In this document: positions 21,119 to 28,861 of the stretch, one piece after another
Layout of the letters: each line of letters starts with the position of its first letter
Numbering within the stretch: position 1 is the first letter of the stretch
Assembly (NCBI GenBank): GCA_013214445.1
Contig: JABSPG010000008.1
Span: 1-37,710, forward strand
From: Ekhidna sp.
GTDB taxonomy: Bacteria > Bacteroidota > Bacteroidia > Cytophagales > Cyclobacteriaceae
DNA length: 37,710 bases
Direction: 5' to 3'
Translations under genes and position numbers: made by a program
The notes under the pieces: generated by a model
What the model was told of the DNA's origin: nothing
The model's database searches: none
Seen by the model: only the letters and a program-made list of their open reading frames with translations

Positions 21119-22045
21119 ATGCCTCAAGCGTGCGAATGTTCAGTCGGACTTGGTAACCTTGGCGACAAGTTCGCCGCCGACAACATAATGAGAGTGCCCC
21201 GAATGCTGATCTTTGTCAATCAGTACTCAATTGCAGGGGGACGGAATGGAATTGATTTATCGGTTGAATTGACCGATGCGAGCGTTCAAGCTTTGATTGA
21301 TCAAAGTAATAAGTCCCTTAGGTGGCACTTCCTTGACGAATTGGAAGACGTCGAAAACCTTAGAGCTGATCCTGTATTTCAAGAGCTGGCATCAGGAAGA
21401 CGCCAATACATCAGACAGGGCGTTAAGACCTTTACGGCGGCTATCTATCGCAGGAATCCGCAATTTCTGAAGCAAATCGAGCGTATGCAATGCCCTACAT
21501 TAGGCGTTTACATGATAGATAATTGCGGCGATTTGTACGGGATGATCTCAAGCGATGGGGCTACGTTGTATCCGATGCGTGTTGGAACTGGTTCATTCTC
21601 TTCAAACTTGGTTGAAATGACCTATAGCGAAGAACAAAAAGTAATGATCAGCTTTGATTTTGACAGAATCGAAAAGGACAGCGATGTTCGCAGACTTCCT
21701 AAAAGCGAAATGAACGCCGACCTCGATCTATTATCCAAAGATGGCCTTTACAACATCGCTCCCGTAGTAGTAACCGCTAGTGTAACAGCTACGAGTGTAC
21801 GAGTAGAGATGAACTACGACAGCGGAACAGCGATCACTCCGAATAGATTAGAAGGATTGGTAGCTGGTGACTTTGCATTGTACAACGTGACCGATGATGC
21901 ATCCGTAACTGTTGACTCTGCTAATGAAGTAAGCCCGGGAATCTATGATCTAACGATCCTTACTCAGGATGGAGATGCTGGAACCGTAACGGCTACGAAG
22001 TCAGGCTATGACATTAGTACTACTTCGTTTACTTTCGGATCTTAA
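21119..22045 (+). CDS. Tail tube (major tail) protein candidate with Ig-like domain
   Basis: 308 residues. The first 210 residues have the length and position expected of a tail tube subunit, and include a two-Cys start (C-E-C-S) and a paired-strand pattern. The last 90 residues (V-V-V-T-A-S-V-T-A-T-S-V-R-V-E-M-N-Y ... G-T-V-T-A-T-K-S-G-Y) look like an Ig-like decoration domain, common on tube proteins. The gene is flanked by its own -7 element and a strong terminator, as expected for a protein needed in many copies. The family name is inferred, not recognised. Confidence 0.6.
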   Translation: MPQACECSVGLGNLGDKFAADNIMRVPRMLIFVNQYSIAGGRNGIDLSVELTDASVQALIDQSNKSLRWHFLDELEDVENLRADPVFQELASGRRQYIRQGVKTFTAAIYRRNPQFLKQIERMQCPTLGVYMIDNCGDLYGMISSDGATLYPMRVGTGSFSSNLVEMTYSEEQKVMISFDFDRIEKDSDVRRLPKSEMNADLDLLSKDGLYNIAPVVVTASVTATSVRVEMNYDSGTAITPNRLEGLVAGDFALYNVTDDASVTVDSANEVSPGIYDLTILTQDGDAGTVTATKSGYDISTTSFTFGS

Positions 22046-22068
22046 CCATTTTCCTGGTATTAAGAAAA

Positions 22069-22098
22069 AGCCCTCTGAGAAATTGGAGGGCTTTTTTT
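22069..22098. terminator. Bidirectional terminator
   Basis: AGCCCTC (22069-22075) pairs with GAGGGCT (22086-22092). A T run follows on the plus strand, and AAAA precedes the stem, giving T on the minus strand. It stands between convergent genes. Confidence 0.85.
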
Positions 22099-22102
22099 AT
22101 GG

Positions 22103-22414
22103 TTAAAAACAAATTCCCCCTTCGTACAACAACTCATTAATCCACTCCTCATACTTCGCTTTGTCCTTTGGCTTGACTTCGCCTTCGATCACTTCCCATT
22201 CCAAGGTATGAACCGTACCTTTCGCCCAATCTCTCATAAGATCCCATGAATGAAACGGTACATTGTAAAGACCTCCGATTACATCCAGAACATCGGAAGT
22301 TGCAATTTGCTGTGTTTCGCTCAACTTATTGCGTGAATTCTCAACGAATGAAAGTAGATTGATTCTCGTTTAACATCTTGCAGCGGATTCAAATAGGTTG
22401 TGTTTCATGATCAT
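22103..22414 (-). pseudogene. Minus-strand gene interrupted by an in-frame TAA
   Basis: The 73-residue open frame ending at 22103 has only a TTG start (22324). In the same frame, further upstream, an ATG at 22414 lies in the full AAACACATG context and runs 14 codons to a TAA (22372-22370). After this stop the frame stays open for 88 residues to 22103. One substitution would give a single protein of about 103 residues starting at the canonical context. The downstream part is an unrecognised acidic protein with W-x-x-M-R-D-W and an E-W-I-N-E-L-L-Y-E-G-G C terminus. Alternatives: a true 14-residue leader plus a TTG-started 73-residue protein (22103-22324), or a sequencing error. Confidence 0.55.
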
Positions 22415-22420
22415 GTGTTT

Positions 22421-22457
22421 AAACAGGGGTCTTACATCGTAGTGAATACCCCTGTTT
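22421..22457 (-). promoter_or_regulatory. 10-bp hairpin between the two minus-strand genes
   Basis: AAACAGGGGT (22421-22430) pairs perfectly with ACCCCTGTTT (22448-22457), loop of 17 bases. It lies just before the AAACACATG start at 22414 on the minus strand. Only three T follow, so it is more likely an attenuator or message-stabilising hairpin than a full terminator. Confidence 0.5.
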
Positions 22458-22483
22458 GTTAATTGTTAATTGTTAATTGTTAA
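22456..22483. repeat. Four tandem copies of TTGTTAA
   Basis: Exact 7-base unit repeated four times. The right-hand copies include the stop codon of the minus-strand 22473 gene. On the minus strand every copy offers TAA in one frame, and slippage here would alter that C terminus only slightly. Confidence 0.85.
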
Positions 22484-22925
22484 TGTACCATTCAAGTACT
22501 TTGTCAAAAAGTACTTGAGTGTAATCAAGTGACTGCCTCATTTCATTGACTACCTTAACGTAATTTTTAACCGAATCAGGACTGCAATACTCAGGGTATA
22601 ATTCATTTTGGACATCAGTTAAATCTACAAAACGCTTTCCTTTTTGCAGGGTAGGACAATAATCCACAAAGAATCCTGAGTACGTCCAATCGCCATCTTT
22701 TGACCCGTGGTGGCTATTTGGGTAAACGGTTATCCGAATCTTTGATCCCATAACATCGAAGCTATCATCCCGCCCTAATAAGATCTTATTAACTACCAAA
22801 CCTTTGTTGGCTTGATATTCTTGCATTCTTCGGGCGATTTCCATCTGTAGATCCACCATCCAAATAGATAGAGTTTGCCACTCTTGTACCATTTCTTCCC
22901 ACTCTTGCCTTGTTGTGTTTTTCAT
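22473..22925 (-). CDS. Minus-strand hypothetical protein (moron-like)
   Basis: 150 residues, soluble, not recognised. N-terminal helices are rich in Trp, Glu and Gln (R-Q-E-W-E-E-M-V-Q-E-W-Q), then a beta-rich centre (I-R-I-T-V-Y-P-N-S-H-H-G-S-K-D-G-D-W-T-Y-S-G-F) and a C-terminal helix. It opposes all surrounding tail genes and has the best promoter in the window, so it is probably expressed independently of the late operon. The sequence ACACAAGGAAATGAAA around its start recurs at the 35789 gene. A role in host takeover, defence or lysogeny-like conversion is possible but not shown. Confidence 0.6.
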   Translation of the reverse strand: MKNTTRQEWEEMVQEWQTLSIWMVDLQMEIARRMQEYQANKGLVVNKILLGRDDSFDVMGSKIRITVYPNSHHGSKDGDWTYSGFFVDYCPTLQKGKRFVDLTDVQNELYPEYCSPDSVKNYVKVVNEMRQSLDYTQVLFDKVLEWYINN

Positions 22926-22942
22926 TTCCTTGTGTTTTTTGC

Positions 22943-22958
22943 ATTTGCTTATGCAAAT
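22943..22958. promoter_or_regulatory. Operator-like dyad ATTTGC-TTAT-GCAAAT
   Basis: Perfect 6-base inverted repeat with a 4-base spacer overlapping the -7 element and probable start of the minus-strand promoter. A protein bound here would block that promoter and probably the divergent plus-strand one. Confidence 0.5.
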
Positions 22959-22972
22959 ATAATATATATTTA
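22944..22972 (+). promoter_or_regulatory. Possible divergent plus-strand promoter
   Basis: TTTG (22944-22947), 17 bases, then TATATTTA (22965-22972), which overlaps the minus-strand promoter. It would drive the tail genes from 23018. One mismatch to TAnnTTTG. Confidence 0.45.
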
Positions 22973-22983
22973 TTCCCGCGCAA
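22954..22983 (-). promoter_or_regulatory. Full Bacteroidota promoter, TTG-N19-TATATTTG
   Basis: On the minus strand TTG (22983-22981) is followed by exactly 19 bases and TATATTTG (22961-22954), the textbook -33/-7 arrangement. It reads into the 22473 gene, 28 bases from the -7 element. Confidence 0.82.
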
Positions 22984-23017
22984 GCATAAACAGAAAAATA
23001 ATTAAATATTTTTTCAA

Positions 23018-23485
23018 ATGGCTTTAAGTTTAGGGAAACTCGATAAGGTAGTACAGCTCTTCATAAGAGGCTTAGACGTCAATCAAATGCTTTCTGAGAT
23101 CTGGCAAAAAAGAGAAATTCAGGATTACATCATTGCTTTAAATCAGGATGCACAACTATTTGATCAGGGTATAACCTCGGACGGATCAAGTTTAGGTACC
23201 TATTCACCTTTTACAATTGCTAAAAAAGAAAGCGAAGGGAAGTTTGTGCCAGCCGACTTTCACATTACGCTATTCGATGAGGGCGATTTTTACGATTCCT
23301 TCAATATTCGCGTGACTTCAAACGGCTTTCTAATCGTGGCCGATGCTATCAAAGAAGACGGTACAGACTTAGTTCAGGAATACGGTCGTATCTTAGGGCT
23401 TACGGACGAATCAATACAGGAACTAGGAGACGTGATACAAGATGAGGTTAAGCAGTACATTGAGCAGAAATTACAGGAGCTTTGA
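23018..23485 (+). CDS. Tail-region protein (possible gp10-like neck/tail completion protein)
   Basis: 155 residues. The pattern L-F-D-Q-G-I-T-S-D-G-S-S-L-G-T-Y-S-P-F-T (about 48-68), an F-Y-D-S-F-N-I-R-V strand, and a C-terminal helix (D-E-S-I-Q-E-L-G-D-V-I-Q-D-E-V) recur in small structural proteins encoded near tape-measure genes of Bacteroidota phages. Exact role uncertain: tail completion or assembly chaperone. It overlaps the next gene by 44 bases in another frame. Confidence 0.55.
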   Translation: MALSLGKLDKVVQLFIRGLDVNQMLSEIWQKREIQDYIIALNQDAQLFDQGITSDGSSLGTYSPFTIAKKESEGKFVPADFHITLFDEGDFYDSFNIRVTSNGFLIVADAIKEDGTDLVQEYGRILGLTDESIQELGDVIQDEVKQYIEQKLQEL

Positions 23486-23939
23486 GACCATACCAGCGGA
23501 CATCTACTTTAAGATCCTAGAAAGCCGCGACCCTTCGCCTTATCTAGGTAAGGGTTTGAAAGCTCAAAAAAGGTGGGATGTTATCTATAATGACTTTCTA
23601 AAATTCTATGGAATCTCAAAGGAGTATAGGACGTATCTTGAGAAGATGCGAAAGGCTATCAAGCTCTATGATCAGGCCTATAATAAAGGCCAGATTCACA
23701 AAAAACTAATCGCTGACCTCACATTCAAAGAGGCTCAATCGTATCTTACAACAGCTACACGTGAAGATATAGCCGTTGTAGTGGCGTCTGTATCTATGCG
23801 TGTAGGTTTTCCGTTGAAGTTGGAAGACATCACAGCAAAAGAATTTTACGCATATTTGAAAGCGTTGAGAGACAAAGACCAAGCAGAAAAGGAAAATCAA
23901 GCAAAACAAACCTTGAAAAATGGCAGAGGCAGCAATTAG
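23442..23939 (+). CDS. Pre-tape-measure protein, tail assembly chaperone candidate
   Basis: 165 residues, basic, helical. It overlaps the preceding gene by 44 bases and the tape measure gene by 20. Position directly before the tape measure gene is where assembly chaperones lie. The ATG at 23442 is the first in frame; the recognisable body starts near residue 11 (R-S-F-E-T-I-P-A-D-I-Y-F-K-I-L), so a later TTG at 23460 is possible. No slippery heptamer was seen in the overlap, so I do not call a programmed frameshift. Confidence 0.55.
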   Translation: MRLSSTLSRNYRSFETIPADIYFKILESRDPSPYLGKGLKAQKRWDVIYNDFLKFYGISKEYRTYLEKMRKAIKLYDQAYNKGQIHKKLIADLTFKEAQSYLTTATREDIAVVVASVSMRVGFPLKLEDITAKEFYAYLKALRDKDQAEKENQAKQTLKNGRGSN

Positions 23940-26826
23940 GAATGATCAGATATTAGAGCCTACCTTATTCGAGGTTCAGACCCAAAACGCTTTAGAGTTT
24001 GAAAAGGCTCTTAAAGGTGTAAAAGACGGCTTTACTTCAATAATTTCTGAATCTGCAAAAGCAAGTCAGGGCAACACTTTCGAGACCGTTGAGGATCTCC
24101 GTAACATGGAGCAAGCTATTAACAATGTTAAGAAGTCAGCGGACAACCTCAACAAAGTCAGGAATGAAGAGCTAAAGCTTCAAGAGCGGTTAAAGAAACT
24201 ACAAGCTGGCGAACTTGACGAAAAGCTGAAACTGCAAGAACAGATCAGGCGTGAGACTAAAGCGCGTCGAGACGAAATAAAGGCGAAGGCAGACGAAGGG
24301 AACGCCTATAAGAAGCTAACAAAAGAAGTCAACGCGCTAAGCGATGAATATAAGAGACTAGCAGCCGAACAGGGAACGAACAGCGAAGCAGCACAAAAAG
24401 CCTTAGCAGCCTTCACAAAGGCGAATGATAAGCTCGAAGAGATCAATAAAAGCGCGAAGGATGGGCGTAGGAACGTGGGGCGCTATCGTGAAAGTTTGGA
24501 GGGGTTATCTGTCGGAGGCTTTAATGTAGCTGCTAGTTTTGGCGCAGCTTCAACTGCTGCAAAAGCTTTCCTAGCTAATCCTGTAGTGGCCGCGGTGGCA
24601 GCTATTTCGGCTGGTCTTTTGATCTTAGGGCGTGCTTTTCAGAAATCAGAAACGGGGGCAAAGCTTTTAAACAAAGCGGCTGCGATTACGGAAGGGCTTT
24701 TCGCTGGCGTGGTTCGTATCGTCGATAGCGCTACTCAATCCTTGATATCTTTTACACAAGATCCCGTTGAGGGTCTTAAAAACCTAGCTTTTAACATCTT
24801 TGATCTCCTGATACTAGCTAGGTTGGAAGCGATCCTGAATTACTTTGTGATTATTAAAGATGCTGTACAGGGCCTTATTGAGCAAGATTGGGAGAAGTTG
24901 GGAGGCTTAGCTGAAAGATCGGTCAACAACTTCGTGCAACTTACCACGGGCGTAAGGGATGCTACTAAGGCATTCTCAGACTTTACAAGCGAAGTATCAA
25001 AGGGCGCGGTTGAATTCGACGCGCTAAATACGCTTACAATCAATACAAGAAAAGAAAATAGGCTTTTGGCCGTTCAATTGGCAAGAACCACAGCGGAATA
25101 TGAAAAGCTTACAGCTGCGGCGGATTCAGACGGTATCGCACTAAAAGAACGTATTGCATTGACACAAGCGGCGGCAGAAGTTCAAAAAGAGGCCGCGGAT
25201 CAGGAATTACAGATCGCCCGTAATAACCTAAACCTGATTAACGCCGAGGTTCAAGCAAGAAGGGGGCAAATGATACCCGAATTACTCGACGAACAAGTAC
25301 AGGCTCGTGTTGCATTCATAGAGGCTCAAAAGAACGCTACCAATGCGCTCTTTGAGATTCAAGAACTAGAGATCAGAAACCGATTAGACTACTTTGACCA
25401 GACTGAGGACGATTTGGTTGATTTTAGAGACCGTCAAAAAAGTATTAATGAGGATATTGTAGGGGATGAAACCGCCACTTTAGAAGCGCGTCAAGCTGCT
25501 TATCAGGAGAATCTAGTACAAGGCCGTAGGCAACTAACTGCATCCGTACAGCTAATCGAGGACACGGCTAACGAATTGCGCCGAATTAGAGGCCAAGAGG
25601 GCGAGATTCAAATCAATTTTGAAGACCTGATAGACCTTGATCCTATTGAATTAAATAGGGCGTTGGATGATCTTCAATTAGTAGAACGTCAACGGAAGAG
25701 GATACTAGAACTACTCAAAGAAGAACAGCAATTTAGGCGCGATAATATCAACACACAGAAAGAGCTTAATCAGGTTGAACAGGAAACTAAAAGGATAACG
25801 GATGATATTATTTCGCAAAGGATTGCACTTGCTAAAGCATCGTTTGAGTTCGCAGACGCGGAAAAAATCAGGGAACAACTCGCAAAACAACGCCGTCAAA
25901 ACGAGGTCGATGCGTTACGCGCGGAGATCCAACAATTTGAGGAAGGATCGCAAAAACGAATCGAATTAGAACGGCAATTGAATGACATTCTCCTAGATAT
26001 TCAGCTTGAAAAGCTTGATAAAGAGAAGGAGGAACGCGACAAAGCAAGGAAGGAAGAAGAAGAAAGTACTAAAGAATCGATTGCTAAGCGTACGGAGCTT
26101 GAAAGAGCCGCAATAGAGCAAGTGTCTAATCTGATTAAGCAAAATTCAGAAGAAAGGCTCACGGCTTTAGATGAGCAAATAAACGCTTCTTTATCGCGTC
26201 AAGAACAACTAGCGGAAGCCGCGGAGCAAAGAGGCTTGGAAGCTAGTGAGTCTTTGGCCTTAGAACAACAAAGACAACGTGAATTAGAGCTTCAAAGGCA
26301 ACGTCAATTAAAAGAGCAACAGCAATTTGAGCTTGCCTTAGCAGCGATCCAGACTTACCAACAAAAAGTGAGATCTGGCGACAAGAACGCGCTTACATCT
26401 ACGGCGGTTGAGATGCTTGCTCTAGAATCATTCACAAAAACCTTAGTAGGCTTTTTCGAGGGTACGGAAGACACGGGCAAGGCTGGTGTGCTATCAGATA
26501 AGCATGGCAAGATCACAGGATACACGCATGAAAATGAGCGTGTAGTTCCTAAGAAGTGGAACGCTATGATCCCATCGAACATGAGCAACTTTGAGCTTGC
26601 ACGTGTTGCTCAGGATTACGCCGCTACAGGTGGGCAAACAGTGGATACTAGCGAAGTATTCGAGCAAATGAACATGCAATTGAAAGGTGTGAATGATAAA
26701 TTACACGCTATAGAATACCGTAGAGAGCTTACTATAGATGACGTATTAGGCGTTGTTAAGGAGTCCTTTAAAAAAGGAACCGTGACCAAAACCAGAATTT
26801 CCAGAATACCTAAATATCGCAAATAA
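23920..26826 (+). CDS. Tape measure protein
   Basis: 968 residues, the longest product in the tail block. Long coiled coils occupy about 50-190 and 560-830 (very rich in Glu, Gln, Arg, Lys). A hydrophobic, Ala/Gly-rich segment at about 201-241 (V-V-A-A-V-A-A-I-S-A-G-L-L-I-L) is the membrane-active part typical of tape measures. Near 870-890 an H-G-K-I-T-G-Y-T-H-E-N-E-R segment leads to a basic C terminus. At roughly 1.5 angstrom per residue it would set a tail near 145 nm. It overlaps the following gene by TAATG. Confidence 0.85.
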   Translation: MAEAAIRNDQILEPTLFEVQTQNALEFEKALKGVKDGFTSIISESAKASQGNTFETVEDLRNMEQAINNVKKSADNLNKVRNEELKLQERLKKLQAGELDEKLKLQEQIRRETKARRDEIKAKADEGNAYKKLTKEVNALSDEYKRLAAEQGTNSEAAQKALAAFTKANDKLEEINKSAKDGRRNVGRYRESLEGLSVGGFNVAASFGAASTAAKAFLANPVVAAVAAISAGLLILGRAFQKSETGAKLLNKAAAITEGLFAGVVRIVDSATQSLISFTQDPVEGLKNLAFNIFDLLILARLEAILNYFVIIKDAVQGLIEQDWEKLGGLAERSVNNFVQLTTGVRDATKAFSDFTSEVSKGAVEFDALNTLTINTRKENRLLAVQLARTTAEYEKLTAAADSDGIALKERIALTQAAAEVQKEAADQELQIARNNLNLINAEVQARRGQMIPELLDEQVQARVAFIEAQKNATNALFEIQELEIRNRLDYFDQTEDDLVDFRDRQKSINEDIVGDETATLEARQAAYQENLVQGRRQLTASVQLIEDTANELRRIRGQEGEIQINFEDLIDLDPIELNRALDDLQLVERQRKRILELLKEEQQFRRDNINTQKELNQVEQETKRITDDIISQRIALAKASFEFADAEKIREQLAKQRRQNEVDALRAEIQQFEEGSQKRIELERQLNDILLDIQLEKLDKEKEERDKARKEEEESTKESIAKRTELERAAIEQVSNLIKQNSEERLTALDEQINASLSRQEQLAEAAEQRGLEASESLALEQQRQRELELQRQRQLKEQQQFELALAAIQTYQQKVRSGDKNALTSTAVEMLALESFTKTLVGFFEGTEDTGKAGVLSDKHGKITGYTHENERVVPKKWNAMIPSNMSNFELARVAQDYAATGGQTVDTSEVFEQMNMQLKGVNDKLHAIEYRRELTIDDVLGVVKESFKKGTVTKTRISRIPKYRK

Positions 26827-28652
26827 TGGCCGTAACATCACAGAATGCAGAGTTTAGGATATTATTAGCAGGCGAAGAAGTCGCGCCCGGGTTGAATTGG
26901 GAAGGCACAAAGATCCTCGCAAACTTTGATGATGAAAATCAAAACGCTGGCATTGAGACCGAAAGCTTTGATTTTGTTGGCCGTGGATACCAGATCTTAA
27001 AGGAGCGTGTTGACCGTGGCTTATCGGGCGGTTTGGGGATCTTTCACGGAGTTGATTTTAAAATTGAGGTATTCAATGAGAATAATGTCATAGAATCCTT
27101 TACGGGCTACGTGGACTTGACGGAGGGCGCAGTATGGGATGATGAAAACTCACAGGTTAGCGCGCGTATAGTGCGCGATGCTGATCAGTCAAAGCTTGAT
27201 GCAATAGCCGCTAGTGTATCGGTTCAAGAGTTGTACCAAAAGGGACATATCCGATTTGATCAAGTTAACTCTGTAACCTTTATAGTTGAGAAAAAGACAG
27301 ATCCTTTGGCTACTGCTATGGTTTCGGTTATGACTTTCTTAGTTATTAAGGAAATCACATCAGCAATTGAAGAGCAGAATAAAAACTTTAGCAGGATTTC
27401 AAGTATTGGCGATGTGCTTAAAGCGGCTAAATTCTACCTGTTAAGATTAGTGTATTACGCAGCAATAGGATCTGCCATATTAGAATTGCTAAACGTAGTA
27501 TTAGAGCTGTTTGGAGTTTATCAAGACTATCATTACTGTATGCCAGTTCAGCGAATCATAAAAGGGTTTGCATCCTCTTTAGGATTGGGGGTTAAGTCAG
27601 AGATAAGGATACCGGGCACATTGTGTTATCTGCCTTCCAATAACAACTTCAATACTCAGGAGGGGTTCTTAGTTAATCGTAAAAGAATAATAGACCCAAT
27701 TCCAAGGCCGAATGATTATGGGTACTTAGTAAGTGAGGTATTGCAGCTCGTAAAAGATCTCTATAACGTCAAAATAAAAGTGGATGGTGAAAATCTTTTA
27801 ATCTACGATTACCAAGGCAACCCGACATACTTTGAGAACATCCGCGACGATTACGATGAAATTAAAGCAGACTATCAAGGCTTGGGCGAAAGTGAATACA
27901 TTATACCAGATGTACTCGATAAGCCTTATAGGTTCAACACTGACGAAGTATCAGGCAACCTTTTAATGTCATTTGATACCGACACATTTGACGAATACAC
28001 CATAGACGAATATCAAGGCACGGCTTTAGAGGTTCGGACTACAGCGAAAAGCGAAGCAAGCGCAACACGGAACCTATTAAAGGGTAATCGAGAGATTGAT
28101 TTTGGTTTAGCATTGGGCAAAAAATACGGCGGTGTTTCTGGTTTCAGAAACCTGTTAAACAACCTCTTTTCATTACTGACGATTTGGAAAGGTATTTTTG
28201 GGGTTCGACTAGGATTCACCGAGGTTCAGATACTACGCGAATCACTTGTATTTTCAAGCCACAACTACTCAAAGCCTAAACTCATAATAGGTCAAAGCAT
28301 AGACCAATCTACAACCCTAAGAAGCGGTGGTGACAACCCTATTATTATCAATGACCAATTCCAAACCTATCTTACTGCCAAATACATCTATGAGACATTT
28401 CACAAAAATGATATTTCATTCGCTGCTCCCTATCGAGGACAAAAAAGGATCTATGAGAATGTAAAGATTCCGTTCGGAATGTCCGATTTTGTGAAAATAT
28501 CGAATAACAACATAGCGAATCTGGAAGCTGGAGGTAAAGCGGTTATCAGGCGTTTAGAGTGGGATTATCAATCCGACTTTGCTTTGATTACCTTTGAGAT
28601 ACGGGAACCGTACACATTCAATATTGAAGAAGAAATATTTGAGCCATCATGA
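26826..28652 (+). CDS. Distal tail / tail hub protein
   Basis: 608 residues directly downstream of the tape measure, where distal tail and hub proteins are encoded. The N-terminal 120 residues have a Dit-like beta layout (A-E-F-R-I-L-L-A-G ... F-T-G-Y-V-D-L). A hydrophobic helix cluster at about 160-235 (M-V-S-V-M-T-F-L-V, Y-Y-A-A-I-G-S-A-I-L-E-L-L) is unusual for a hub and may insert in the host envelope. The C-terminal part ends V-I-R-R-L-E-W-D-Y. Family not certain. Confidence 0.58.
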   Translation: MAVTSQNAEFRILLAGEEVAPGLNWEGTKILANFDDENQNAGIETESFDFVGRGYQILKERVDRGLSGGLGIFHGVDFKIEVFNENNVIESFTGYVDLTEGAVWDDENSQVSARIVRDADQSKLDAIAASVSVQELYQKGHIRFDQVNSVTFIVEKKTDPLATAMVSVMTFLVIKEITSAIEEQNKNFSRISSIGDVLKAAKFYLLRLVYYAAIGSAILELLNVVLELFGVYQDYHYCMPVQRIIKGFASSLGLGVKSEIRIPGTLCYLPSNNNFNTQEGFLVNRKRIIDPIPRPNDYGYLVSEVLQLVKDLYNVKIKVDGENLLIYDYQGNPTYFENIRDDYDEIKADYQGLGESEYIIPDVLDKPYRFNTDEVSGNLLMSFDTDTFDEYTIDEYQGTALEVRTTAKSEASATRNLLKGNREIDFGLALGKKYGGVSGFRNLLNNLFSLLTIWKGIFGVRLGFTEVQILRESLVFSSHNYSKPKLIIGQSIDQSTTLRSGGDNPIIINDQFQTYLTAKYIYETFHKNDISFAAPYRGQKRIYENVKIPFGMSDFVKISNNNIANLEAGGKAVIRRLEWDYQSDFALITFEIREPYTFNIEEEIFEPS

Positions 28653-28861
28653 TGATCAACGATACAGCACATAAAGCCTTTAAGGAGCTTGCTAAAGCAG
28701 CTCAACAAGCAAAAGAGGAATTCAAAGAAGCAATCGGAAAGGTGGGAGAATGCCCAGAAAAAGCGCAATTGCTAACGATGTTTCAAGAAATCGAGAGCGG
28801 TCAAACCGACCTAACGAAAATGGAAGAGCGTATCCGTAAAATGATTAACAATGCCTCTTAA
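28649..28861 (+). CDS. Small helical protein
   Basis: 70 residues, one or two amphipathic helices rich in Lys, Glu and Ala (F-K-E-L-A-K-A-A-Q-Q-A-K-E-E-F-K-E-A), a single Cys near residue 34. It overlaps the preceding stop as ATGA and the next gene by 11 bases, so it is embedded in the tail operon and surely co-translated. Likely a small virion or assembly factor; not recognised. Confidence 0.58.
   Translation: MMINDTAHKAFKELAKAAQQAKEEFKEAIGKVGECPEKAQLLTMFQEIESGQTDLTKMEERIRKMINNAS

Noticed and set aside
22370-22372. Alternative genetic code with TAA read as sense
   Set aside because: TAA, TAG and TGA all end clear genes throughout the window, so recoding is not supported; a nonsense mutation or leader peptide explains the case.
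22456-22483. CRISPR-like or iteron array in the TTGTTAA repeats
   Set aside because: Units of 7 bases without spacers are a simple tandem repeat next to a stop codon; there are no Cas genes and no second origin feature.
23442-23485. Programmed frameshift between two pre-tape-measure genes, as in lambda G/GT
   Set aside because: No slippery heptamer is seen in the overlap, and the shift needed would be +1. Both genes can be translated from their own starts.
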